From: Lunularia cruciata | Lineage: Eukaryota > Streptophyta > Marchantiopsida > Lunulariales > Lunulariaceae | Reading direction: 5' to 3' | Assembly (NCBI GenBank): GCA_948567375.1 | Contig: OX419755.1 | Location: 76,840,931 to 76,904,930, forward strand | Length of the DNA stretch: 64,000 nt | Shown: in pieces, positions 48,365 to 60,700 of the stretch | Layout: each line of letters starts with the position of its first letter | Numbering within the stretch: the first letter of the stretch is position 1 | Position numbers and translations under genes: made by a program | Notes under the pieces: model-generated | What the model was told of the DNA's origin: nothing | What the model saw: the letters and a program-made list of their open reading frames with translations, nothing else | Database searches by the model: none

Positions 48365-49784
48365 ATGGCTTCCCTGGTAGTTGCTGCCGCGGCCATCACC
48401 ACTACCGTCGCGTCCATTCCTCATGGTTACGGTCTCCAGGTGAGAGCAATTGAATTGCCTCCAGAAATTCGTATTCAGTTAAGAGTTTGGTTGGAGACGA
48501 GGCACAGGGTTCTAATTTGGTGTTGCCTCTTGCAGGGTAATGCTTTGAGCGTTAAGGGGAGTTTTGCGTCTTCGGCTTTCGTGAGCGGCCAGAAGCTGCA
48601 AAAATGTAGGTCCTCATGGGCTTTGAGGAAGAGAGTAGCTGTTGTTGTCAAGGCCAAAAGCCAGGCCCAGGCTACAGCTGAAGTGGAGATGGAAGAAGTC
48701 ACCGGTGAGTGGGAATGATTTGAATAGTTTCTGGAGGTTGCGGAGCGTTTCTGATCAGCATATTTATGTTTATTGTGTTTGATGCTCGGAATTGGACTTC
48801 GCAGAGAGGTTTCGCCTCGGGAACTTAAGCCCTCAACCAGGTTCCAGGAAGAGGAACAAGAGGAAGGGTAGGGGTATTGCCGCTGGTCAGGGTGCTAGTT
48901 GTGGTTTCGGTATGCGTGGACAGAAATCTAGGTCAGGTTCAGGTGTAAGACCTGGATTTGAAGGAGGCCAAATGCCTCTCTACAGACGGGTTCCTAAGCT
49001 GAGGGGTATTGCCGGAGGTAAGCGTTCCGCTCTGTGCTTGTGCGTTCCAAAAGTGAGTTTCACTTTCATTCGGTTAATGGAGGGTCGACGAGCGTAATCA
49101 CAAGTTTGTTGCATCATTGTGCTTAATTTTCTCATGAAAGCCTCGCATCTTTCTCGATGTCTAGCCGCCTAGAATTGCTCTGTAATCCTTACAATGAACT
49201 GAACATTTTGGGATATTTCTTCCCCTGAATCCTATTTTAAATATTCATCATATCATGTGTAATTTCATCAGGAATGGGTGCTGGGCTACCCAAGTTTGTG
49301 ACAGTGAACCTCTGTGATATTGCGGAAGTGGAGTTTGCCGAAGGAGAAGAAGTTACTCTTGAATCACTCATTGAAAGACGCGTAATTAACCCTTCCGGAA
49401 GGGACTCAAGACTAAGGCTCAAGGTCTGGATTCCTCTGGCACCTGATCAAATAGCATTTGCGTTACAGATGTCAGCGTTGATTTAATTATGCATTAGGTT
49501 CTGCTAACCTTGGGATAGGATGGATGATCTGAGGACATGCGGAGATGGCTTTTAGCCTTGATATCTGACCTTAGTAATCAACGCAGGTTCTCGGCAACGG
49601 AGAGTTAAACACAAAATTGACGATCAAAGCTGGCTCCTTCTCGGCAGCTGCGAAAGAGAAGTTGGAGGCCGCTGGCTGTACAATGGTTGATGTACCTGGA
49701 CGCAAGAAATGGTTTCCGGCCAGTTATGTGAAAAACCAAGCCCGTGCCGACGAGTACTTTGCTAAGAAAAATAGTGGAGAGTAG
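48365..49784 (+). CDS. RPL15: Plastid ribosomal protein L15 (uL15c), nuclear-encoded
   Basis: A complete 5-exon gene of 268 aa: 48365-48439, 48536-48704, 48805-49017, 49272-49423, 49587-49784, all in phase. About 80 N-terminal residues are Ser/Ala/Val-rich with basic residues and few acidic ones ([20 protein letters not shown]), as in a chloroplast transit peptide. The mature part has the uL15 signatures [58 protein letters not shown] and the C-terminal [20 protein letters not shown]. The protein is part of the 50S subunit of the plastid ribosome, near the exit-tunnel side of domain II rRNA. It ends FAKKNSGE, close to the usual plant length. A mitochondrial version is unlikely given this close match to bacterial/plastid L15. 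Confidence 0.95.
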
Positions 49785-51720
49785 GAAAGCGTAAAGATAG
49801 TATTTTAGTCATGGCTGAATATTTTTGGACTGTCATATTGACAAACACCTTGAGTAAAGTTTTACTTGTATAGGGCAGGTCTTTAACATTTGGCTATCAG
49901 GATCTTGTGACGGATCTGTAGTCTTCGCACGAAAATTTTCTTTGACCATTACTATCTCATGAGAATAAGGCGATGTCTCTGACCTTACATATTCGGCGAG
50001 TCCAAGCTTTCAAATTACTGGTAACACCGTGGTAGGAGGAATAGAGAAGACGGGTGCGTGATGCAGGGAAGGTTGGGCCTGCCGCTGGAAGATGTAGTTT
50101 TATGGTTCAAAGTATCAATATTGAACTGACCGAAAATTAATTTAACGCCAGAGGAAACTGTCTTCTAGGTGACTGAAATTTGTATGCGTTTATTCAGTTC
50201 AGGTCTTGTGAAGTGTTAGTCAGGGTCAGACAAACTTTACCTCCCTCGGAAGTGGATATGGAGTTTAGAGTAGTTGGATAGTAGGTGCCAGACCCTCGAT
50301 GAATGATTGTGAAGAGCTCATCTGTAATAGAAGTCTGGTTTCCCAAATCTGTGCCTCACGAGATTTTCCAATGGGACAATCTCCAGAGATGGTTTCCAAC
50401 AGTTTCAAACAGGTAAAAAGAGGAGAGTATAATATCCACTTACGAATCTTTCACAAGCCATGCACTGTACATCAAAGAATGGAGAAACGTAGTACTTTTA
50501 CAGTTGATACAATGATCACACACTTGTTCTCGGTAGCAATAGAACCGGGAAGAAGTGTGGCAGGAAGATGAGTTTCGCTTATCATCCACGAGGAGACCAC
50601 AAAGGAGTAGAGAACGGAGTCGAAAAGCATCACTCTTAAAGATTGAACGAAAATAATCTCGGAAAACAGCCGCAGAGTTACGTCCAGGAATGGTGCTAGA
50701 TCTCTCAACCCTCCATTATCCTGCAATTGGTAATTTAATTGGTAATCCGCAACTGATACGGCTTGTCGCTAACTTGGAAGAGCAGATGTATTACCGTCTC
50801 AATGCGATACACAAACGATCACAATGCGTGTTCCTCGTCAAGTATGCGCCTTGGGATGATTTGATACCTCCGCAATCCCACGTCGAAGTTAACAATCTCA
50901 GATCTCTACTCTACCAATAGTAAATAGAACCATCTGGGTTCCTTCTCTTAATGCAAGACACCGGAATTAAGAAAGTGATGTTTCCTTCTCAATAAATGTG
51001 GTTTCATGTTGAAAAACAATTCCATGCACCTGTCTTCCAACCAAACCTATGATGCACTTTCTCCTAATGAAAATAACACAGGGGTTGAACCTCCATGACA
51101 TTGTCAAGCACGTTCTTATCGATGGCTTTGATCTAACAAAGCTAAAACTTCTGCTCCTACTGCTTCACACTCAGAGGAATTGCCTTCTCTGGTGACAGTA
51201 GATAGTCTTTAAAACGGCTCATTTTGTTTTAGGGTCACAATGAGCCACAAGACGAGAACTCAATGCATGCCCATGAGACCTCTCAGGGGAATCGGTGAGC
51301 GTAAAAGCTTACCCATACGGTGGGCCAACACAGGGAAATGATCTATCCTCTTGCAGTCTTCTCTGTCCTCTGAATCCAATTGCCTAGATTCTATTCTTTC
51401 TAGCGATGACTCAAAAGTCTGCAGTGAGTATAAGTTAGTACTTAGCTGAATTGATTCTGATGAGCAAGTTATAGGTTAGGTTCAAATTACATTGTCCAGA
51501 TTTCTTCACCTTGTGCTTCATATCCTTCAAGCCTGCTCTCCGCCTTGTTCAGCGAAAATATTCTCTGACGTGCCCGTCTTGAGGCCCTTGAAGAGGTGTT
51601 CTCAGCTCAAGTCGAACGGGTCTGACCAGGCTGTAGAACTCTGGACCCCAGCACACGACCTCTCTTGGAGGATAGTGTTGCACATATTATCTGATTGTTG
51701 ATTCAAAGAGAGCGGCAGTA
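49785..51720. other. Convergent spacer between L15 and the cyclophilin gene
   Basis: The two flanking genes converge, so both 3' UTRs lie here. Open frames are up to 90 codons (50299-50571, 50690-50920) and carry no motif I recognise. No repeat or RNA gene is evident. Confidence 0.45.
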
Positions 51721-53543
51721 TCACAATTGCCCGGAACCTGAGATGATGATAGGTTCAGTCGGTTCTCCGTCCACATTCAACACTACGCTGTTGATCTTAT
51801 CCACCACCTCCATGCCCTTCACCACCTCTCCAAAGACAGTATACTGGCCGTCAAGCTCGGCTACGGAGTCGAGAGTGATGAAGAACTCAGATCCAGATCT
51901 TTCACGCCCTGCCATGGCCAGGAGGCCCCTCTGAGCAAACGGAAGACACATAAACGCAAACAACTTTACATCATCATAATAGAGAACCCTATGCTTCTTC
52001 CCTGCTTGTCATATCTCCTGAAAGGTAATCAGGTTTGAACAGAAGAAAAGCATGGCACCTCTAACTCGACATCCTCAGACGGTTAAAAACCACAAACATT
52101 CATAAGATTCAGCCCCTGTGGACCCACATATATACTATGATTTCTGCGAACAGCAGCGACTGACGATAGTTTTACTTCCAGTTTCCACTAGCGCACGAAA
52201 GCAAGAAAAAAACACTACAGGGATGCTAAGGACGACAAACCTCATGCAGTTCATCCACATGACTTTCTTGAGGGAAAGAGGCCCCAAATATTGACTCTCG
52301 TTCTTCCTCGAGTGCTTTACCTTCTGCAGAATACATTTGGCAAAAGTTTATCTCTTGTTGCAACCATCAAGTTTCTTTTGGCAATAGCGACACAAAGGCT
52401 GATTAGAGCAGTAGAGTTGTTCTCAAGCCGGAATGCGGAGACCAAGTTCAAAGACCACCGAGATATTTGAAGGCTTTAAAGTTTCTCATGCACTCTGCCC
52501 CGGTTCTATTAGGTGACGTTTGCCTAACATAGTGAGTAATTGATGAATGGCTCGGCGGCGACCTCCAGATAAGACTGGTTCCCCGTACTGGGAAAGAGGT
52601 CAATTTGTCCTTATTTATGCAAACTAATAGATGTACACCCACAGTTATACTGTACATTATATATCCATATATTACAAACAAGCCAACAATAGAAATTGGA
52701 ACGAGGAGAATCGTCCAGATAACACCGTGTAAATTCAAGGAAAGTATATGACAGCTTACTGTGAATGTCTCCTCCTTGAATAAGAATGTTATGAACAACC
52801 CGGCTGAATGTAGTTTCTTTGTAATGTAGTGTGGTTCCCTTAGACGATTGTCCTTTCTCCCCAGTACAGAGAGCTCTGAAATTCTCAGCTGAAAGGGGTC
52901 TCTGCGTTGTAACATCAAGGGCAATCGCCCATAAACAATTTTCGGCGTCAGCAAATATAACAATGAAACTGGGAAAGGAGAACCAATTGCATAACTACCA
53001 GCTACAGGAAAGAGATTAGTTAATAGCTGTAGATGGTGAGCCAAAGATGAACCCTTCACAAAGTGCACAATAAGCGCTTCATTGAGAGAAACAGGTTGAA
53101 CTTGACGTTTGGCTGTCAAATGTCCTCCAGAGGTGATCGCGAGTAGATGCAGAGAAAGTTGATCATAATCATGGAATAATGCCAGGAATCCGAAAACATA
53201 CCTTCTTATCGTACAGTAGGTAAACAATTCGACCAGCATATTTCGATTTGATGGTGACATCCATGAAGGTACAGAGAGCATTCTTACATGGCGCAGGAAC
53301 ATCGAAGTGAGTCTGCACCGCAATACCCGTAATTCCTATTGGGAGAGGCAGGTCAGATGCCGAATGGTTTTGACGATTCTGAAGAGTGGAGGGTAGTATA
53401 AGAATACGTTTGCCTTTGTGTTTTGTGGGCGATTCTTGGTAGGGTAGTAAAACACCATAACTCAAAAATTGAAACATAGCCATCACAGCAAGTAGCCCAC
53501 CAACGCCAAAAAATAGATTGCGCTTCTCTTTGGTAAGAGCCAT
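51721..53543 (-). CDS. Membrane-anchored cyclophilin-type protein with altered active site
   Basis: A complete 4-exon, 258-aa model: 53543-53202, 52901-52760, 52323-52241, 51930-51721, phases consistent. Residues about 11-33 ([20 protein letters not shown]) form a signal anchor followed by a short stem. The cyclophilin domain runs [71 protein letters not shown] and [20 protein letters not shown]. Against cyclophilin A, Arg55 (Arg148), Gln63 (Gln156) and Phe113 are kept. Phe60 is Ile153, Trp121 is Glu214 and His126 is Tyr219, and two residues are missing in the NAGPxTNGS loop. Prolyl isomerase activity may therefore be reduced, and cyclosporin binding (through Trp121) is probably lost. The anchor suggests the ER/Golgi lumen. 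I could not match it to a specific plant CYP number. Confidence 0.88.
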
Positions 53544-54787
53544 GGAGTTAGCTAGCTCCCTCTTCAGAGATGGTGAGCGATGACCGAGGTGACGCTCACT
53601 CCACCTCCACTATCTCCTTTCAGCCGCTTCAGATGGTCAACAAATCAAGCTCAATTTCCACCAAATTTGCACAAAATCAGCTCGAGATGTGCCGCGACAG
53701 GACAAGGTGTTGGTTAGGAAATAGGTCACGACCCATTTTGGCAGTGAGCTAATTCTTCTCAATACGCTTCCAGCGACCAGATCAAGACGCCTAGTTGCTA
53801 TTCTAGCATCCTCGACATGCTGGGGACAAAAGACAAAATATTTTGACCTTCCCCTGCACTTATAGGAAGAGTGTAGCTGCTCCTGTAGCAGCGATCATCC
53901 CAAGCAAACAAAAAGCTCGCTGGAATCCCGAATTTCATCAGTTCCGTAACTCATTCCTCCGACGCACTCCCCACCTGGATATTGACCACATTGACTTGGC
54001 ATGGGTCTCCACTCCGCGCTCGGGTCTGGGAGAACAACTATCTGATTGTAGCGCTTATTGACCGCTATGTACTACAGCACTACCGACGGACCATTTCGGT
54101 GAAAAAAAACAGTCCTAAAGCATGGCAGGTGGCACGTGCTCTATGGTGCTTCATGTGACAGCCACAGAGAAGACTTTAAAGTCGTTATGATGGGATTCGA
54201 AATTTCTTCAGTCCAGGAGACCCATGTATTCTCCAAGGCAACGCAATGAGTACACTGTGCCACGGTTCCAGCAATTCTCCTTGTATGTGAAGAGGAACCA
54301 GCAGCCTTTAGCGGACAGATTGGTCTCGTAACAGGGGCGGAGGGCAGGGGATTGTTTATAGTTGCGATTTGAGTCTTTGCTTAGTGATTTGATGAAGATA
54401 AAATGTACTTGATGGTTTGAGCCGGTTGTGTGAAATAAAAGTAATGACAATTAAAGAATGGACTAATGAGTGGAAGAATATTTCAGAGGGGAAAACAATT
54501 CTTATCGGTTTGAGACAAAATTTTGCAACAGTAACATAATCATCTCGAACGAAACGATTGGGGGCTATTTCTGGACTACGTCTTCGTCTGAATGATTGAT
54601 AAGAGCCGCCTATGCTACAGCTCACAAGGCAGTATGAAGCACATAGCAACTTGCCTTCTATACATGACCTGCTTCTGTGAGATACTAAACACATTAATCT
54701 ACACTACGTCTGGAAAGTACAGAAGCTTCCTTTCCGAAAGTTATCATCCTTGAGTAGAATTGTTCCATAGAACAAGAGCCTTATGAG
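53544..54787. other. Cyclophilin promoter region and receptor-kinase 3' flank
   Basis: Both neighbours are on the minus strand, so this holds the receptor-kinase 3' UTR (high-coordinate side) and the cyclophilin promoter and leader. Open frames such as 53843-54061 start at non-ATG codons and show no motif. No repeat or RNA gene was recognised. Confidence 0.45.
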
Positions 54788-57700
54788 TTATCTTACAGTT
54801 GGCTCGTCTAAGGACTCAGTTAGCATACCAGACGGTGGTATCTCACTGGACGACAAATCATATCCATAGCTTGCAGAAGGACTATGGCTTCTGGTTGTGG
54901 ACAAGGTACCGAACGAATCATCCATATTTACTTCAGTGGCAAAGGCGTTTGGTGTCTCCATGCGAATGATTTGTGTGATTTCAATGACGATTTGACCCAT
55001 AGTTGGCCGGTTCTTCCCATAAGGCTCCACGCTGCTGAGTGCAAGCTCCACTAGCTTCCACAATGATTCCATCCGGTAGTTGGAACCTAAATAAGGATCA
55101 ACCATACCTTGCACATTCCCTTTGTGCAGGAGTCCCCGAGCCTGAGACACAGTAGTTAAACAGTGAGCGTATAATTCTTGAATGCATTCTTATCTCCAAG
55201 TATGAAACGTAAAACACCGGTGTCCATTCCAACTTGTCTCCATGCTGAGAATGTGTTAAACTGACCAGGATAAAGCAGAACAAGACCACGAGGTGCAGTG
55301 AAGGAACTGAAGTTGAGTGCAAATCAGGCATGAAAATGATAACAGGGCCACGTACCCAGTTCACTATATTGGAATCAGGGTGACTGCGCTGGTTGACAAG
55401 TATGGGTTCTCGTCCCGATATCAGTTCCAAAAGGACTACTCCAAAGCTGAAAACATCACTCTTTGTTGTCAGCTGTTGTGACACGTAGTACCTGCACATC
55501 ACAAGTAGAGTCAGAAAACCCACAGCAAAGCAAGGTGCATTTGCGAGGAAGTGATGGATAGATTTTTTGTGTGCACTAAGTCCAAAAATAATAAGTTCAT
55601 TACAGGATTTTAAACCTGGGGAGGTTCCGAAATTAAGAGTGAGATTTAAGTTAGATATGAAATTCAACCCTGATTAGCTGCAGTTTAAACAAAACAATGA
55701 GGTTGGGAAAGCAGATTACTCTGGATCGAGATATCCAACAGTGCCTCGAACGGTGGTTGAAACAGCAGTCACACCCTCTGACGTTAGCTTCGAGAGACCG
55801 AAGTCAGCCACCTTAGCCATCGATCCTTCGTTGATGAGAATGTTGCTGCTTTTCACATCTCTGTGGATTATACTTGGACTGCAACCTGTGTGAAGGTATT
55901 CTAGTCCTGTAAAGGAAACCGAGAAGTTGATTGAAATGTGCCTCTCCCACAAACACTATTGGACCCCAGCAGACAGTCTACGTCATTCCTATAAGATCCA
56001 TTTAACAGATCCAAATTTCTCACCAATGCCTTCACAAGTCTACGTTGTCATCTAGTCTAAGGTTAGGTTGCAAGTTTATTCGAGGGCCCAAGGTGAAAAC
56101 ATCAATCTATACTTAAAGACTCCGAGCACTCCATTCCTCCGACGCTCTTCAAACGCAGACAACAACGCAATACCTTTAGATGCATCCAAAGCAACGTTGA
56201 GCCTCCTCAGCCAATCGAGTGGCTCGTCCTTGGAAAGAGGGCCTGGGAACAATTTGTTAGACATTTCCAAGATTAGCTTCCTTAACGCCCAACCACAAAA
56301 GCTGGTGCAGCTTGTTTCTCTCCTAGAATCAAGACAGACATAAATGTGGACAAACTGAGCTACCATTAAGCTCTCGATTGCGTTACACAGCCTGCTACTT
56401 GGCTCAAATTGACAATGTACTCGGATCAACATTTGATATTTTCATATTAAAGAGAAAACTAGGTGTACGACTTTCCTCAAAGGCAATGCAAGTGGTCCTT
56501 GCATCAGGAGGTCACCCGCGTGATATGGTAGAAAGTAACAACGGTTTGACTTCTTACCGTAAAGATGATCGCGCAAGCTTCCCTTGTGCATGTATTCATA
56601 AACGAGCATCCTCTCCTTGAGATCTAGACAATAGCCGAAAAGGACCACAAGATTCCGGTGATGCACCCTGGAAAGAAGATTTACCTACAAAATAGTGCTC
56701 TTTTCAGATTTAAGTAACATCCAGTTGGCATGCGATAACAGAGACCTCAAGATGCGACCAGACAATATTGAAAATACATTCACGAGTGATATATAGGAAA
56801 TGAGAGCAGAAGCCGTTCGAAGAACGGGGGATCCAGAACCCACTACGTGCATATGAAGTGCATTAAGTGATATAACTGATACAAAGTCTCAGGTCAGAAC
56901 ATTGAATTACCTCATTAAAAAACTCTCTTGCTCCTTGGTTGGAACTCGCTGACAAAACCTTAACCGCAACTTCTTCACCATCTTTTAGCTTTCCGTAATA
57001 CACAGGACCAAAGCCCCCACTGCCGATCTCCGTAGAGAAGCTCTCTGTAGCATCACTCAATTCCTGGAGACGGAAAAGACGGGCCCCGTCACTTGGGTGA
57101 ACAGGATTTTCCTCACTTGATTCGAATGCAAAGCTTGGCGTTTGTTGGTGGAACGGTAGTTCTGCAAAATTCGTATCCAAGTTCCAATTTGTGAGAGAGC
57201 TCATCATGAAATCTTCTTACCTCATGACCCCGACTTCAATACCTATCAATAACAAAGTTGTTTGATTAGCAGAAGGTGTAGAATAAGATACCACTGAGAT
57301 TGAGTAAGGATAAACATAAATTCAGAAACTCGATTCACGTACGTAATGAAGATGCACGACGATCATCCTTCTTCTTACTCCCAAATTTTCTCCAAAGGAA
57401 GAATGCCAAGATTATAGCAGCAAGCACAACAACACCGCCAACAACTCCCCCAATCAAAGCAGCAAGATTGATGTCCGTGTCTGACGATCCTGCACAAGAA
57501 AGAGTTGCGCAAAGGTCTGGATTTCCATCCGCCCTGAAAGAAACGCACAATCAGTGCTTACATACAGAACTGATGGCCAAGATTACAAGATACTGACTCC
57601 ATTTACCTGCACAACCATGCATGTGACGGAGGCTAGCTGACGGACAACAGCTAACAAGGTACCGAAACAGGTTTCCACTGCAATTTATGTACCACTTTAT

Positions 57701-60700
57701 CGGTATTTCTCAGCACTTTCACAAATTGGAACAAACTAAACTGGAAAGAGAGTAAAAGAATGCAGTTAAGCTCTAAGTTCTCCAGGAGCACAATAAATTG
57801 GTCTGGGCTAACGTACCGTATAAGAACACCTCCGTTCGACAGAAGACTCTCTGGCACTGTTCCACTAAGGCTGTTGTTCTCCACAAATCTAAGATATAAA
57901 ATACAACGTTGTAGCTCCTTAATGATATTACCTTGATACAGGAGACCCAAACCAAACCTTTGTGCTGAGCCCAACACTACATGGAATCAGGTGTGAAAAG
58001 GTGATTCTCAGAAGACATAAACGGGAGATGAAAAGGAAAGAGGTCACAGAGAGCTGGATACGATTCTTACATTTCCCTGATAGTGCTGATCGTAGCGAGT
58101 GAGCTGGGGAATTGACCACTTAATTGATTGTTCTGGAGATGCCTGAGAGTCCGAAATTCACTTAATTTAGAGACTACTAACTACTTGTTCAATCAGGTCA
58201 GCTTCGGCTATTCCAGCCTCTTAAATATGGTTCTGTTATGGCTCGCAGACGATGATATTTTAGAAATGGAAGTAGAAGCCGTTTCGAAGAACGGGGGATC
58301 CAGAACCCACTAAGCATGGAACCGATAACGTGCATATGAAATGCAAGCATGACCGTATGCAAATTGAATAAAATTGCATCTAAGCATTACGAAGATAAGC
58401 GGAAGTATGGACGTAATTGATACATTTCATAAGTAGCACATGCACAGAACTAGTATACATCATGGAAGAAGAATTAAGACAAAACAGATTAAGCATCTGA
58501 AATTGAAAGCAGACGAGGACCATCAAACCGAGAAACATCGAGCAAGGAGTAAAGCATCTTTTCCTCCTTGCTCGATGTTCAGTAGAGGATGGGTGGAGTG
58601 AAGCGAAGTGGGAGAAGAGCGGATGGTGCCATGGCTGTTGGAGCAACGCGTGAGAGGGCTGGATATGAGGAGTTTAGAGCAGAAGTCGTTCGAGGAACGG
58701 GGGATCCAGAACTCATTAAATGCATATAAAGTGCAGATGAAACGTTAACATGATATTGGATATATGAGGACAGAAGCCGTTCGAGGAACGGGAGGTCCAG
58801 AACTCATTAAATGCACATGAAATGCAGATGAAATGGCAATAAAATGAAAGCAGAATTGACTGCAAAATACATGCGAATAGGAGATGAAATCTAATTCATA
58901 AAAAGCATGTATTAGCAAGCAACAACCATATATAAGGCCATGTAGAGAATCTGTGAACCAATGTGTACTGAGAAAACGAAGTTCAACTCATGGAAAGAAA
59001 TCTCGAAGGAAGCAAATGTGAAACAATCGGAAAGAACTGAATGAATTGAGAACAAATTGTAAACCGAGACTAATACAGAAATGTACAAACAACTTGGAAA
59101 CACTGAATGAATTGAATGCAGATTGTAAACCGAGACTAATCGAGACTAATACAGAAATGTACAATCACGTTAATGCCAAATTGCAAGGTGCACGTAAAGC
59201 AAAACATGTAAGGAAGTAGTAAACCACTTGTAATCGAAGACTGATTAGCCGGACCTTGACTTATCCGCAGTTTATGAATCCAACGTCAGTAATAAAAAAA
59301 GAAGTCTAGGAGAGTAAGGTCTTTTTTGCTAAGATTGATTCAAGCAATCCCAGATTCGGGTATGAAAAAGTAGAGTGGAATCGTTCTCTGGGAAGTAGAG
59401 CACAGCGTGAGGGGACTGGATATAGAGAAATGAGGACAGATGTTCTTCTTCAAACGAAGGATCCAGAACTCATTGAATGCAAATGCTGTGCACGATATGT
59501 AATGTAAACAAGATAAAGAACATCTGGTCGAATTAAAGTATAAGTAATAGTAACCTGGAAGCAATGTAAAAGCAACACCTATATCCTAGTTGCATGCATC
59601 GAATAAACAGAAACAGGACACCTGCATATATAGAGAAAAAAGATCATCGCATGAAAGCCGAAGTAAATGTCACTTGAAAACAATTTCATAGCAACACGCA
59701 TATCTGAGATGCATCCATGAAAGAAGCGGATACAGAAACTGCACCTAAACGAGCCAAATTAAAAGATTGAGATAAACAGGAGTCAAGAGACAAGTAGAAG
59801 TCTGAAAATCGCAAGTCAAGGAAGATCTGAGAATCAGGAAACGAAAATCGTGGAGCGTGTATGAGTCAGAGCACCGGAAATATGAAATAGCTCAGAGAGC
59901 GAGGGAAGACGAGCAAAGCATCGGAGGACTGGATATAGTATATCACAACAAGCGCTATGGACGCCTGAGTCCTGAGAAACGAAACAGCTGAGGGAAGCAA
60001 AAGGCAGCCATAGTAAGCCTCCACAAAACCACATGCGACTTCATCAGTGCCTCACGCAGTGCCGAAGTAGCTGAGTAAGTGTCAGTACCCGTTGCACCGA
60101 GTTTCTGCTCGAAAACTCATGAGTGCCATGAGGGGACTGGATATAAAGAAATGAGGACAGATGCCTTTCGATGGAAACTCATTAAATGCAAATGAGATGC
60201 AAGGTATGTAAAATATACAGGAATAAGCAATATGGTAGACCTCTGATCGAACGATAGCAGAAATAAACCTAACCTGGAAAACCTGTGAAGAGTAAAACGT
60301 ATATATCACTATATGCGCTATGGACGCATGAGTCCTGAAACGTTGAAACAGCCAGAGGAAGCAGAAGGCGGCCATAGTAAGCCTCCTTGAAAGGACGTAC
60401 GACTTCATCAGTGCCAAACGTAGTGCCGAAGTAGCTGGGCGAATGTCAGTACCCCTCGAACCGAGGTTCTGTTCGAAAGCTCATGAGGGCCAATCATGAT
60501 ATTAGGGAATGAGAGCAGAAGCCGTTCAAAGAACGGGGGATCCAGAACTCATTACGTGAATATGGAGTGCGGATGAAATCATGATATTTAGGACATGAGA
60601 GCAGAAGCCGTTCAAAGAACGGGGATCCGGAACTCCTTACGTGCATATGGAGTGCGGCTGAAATGTAAACATGATATTGAGCAACAATATGGAATCATGA

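Noticed and set aside
52448-53323. 291-codon minus-strand ORF
   Set aside because: It reads through introns of the cyclophilin gene in the wrong frame. The spliced frame gives clear cyclophilin motifs and this one gives none.
59953-60491. Hammerhead ribozyme in family B repeats (ATGAGTCC..GAAAC on plus, CTGATGAAG on minus)
   Set aside because: Neither strand has the full core: CUGANGA, stem II and GAAA do not occur in the required order and spacing in any copy.
59953-60491. Box C/D snoRNA read from the minus strand (TGATGA and CTGA present)
   Set aside because: The CTGA lies 5' of the TGATGA on that strand and there is no terminal stem, so the box order is wrong.
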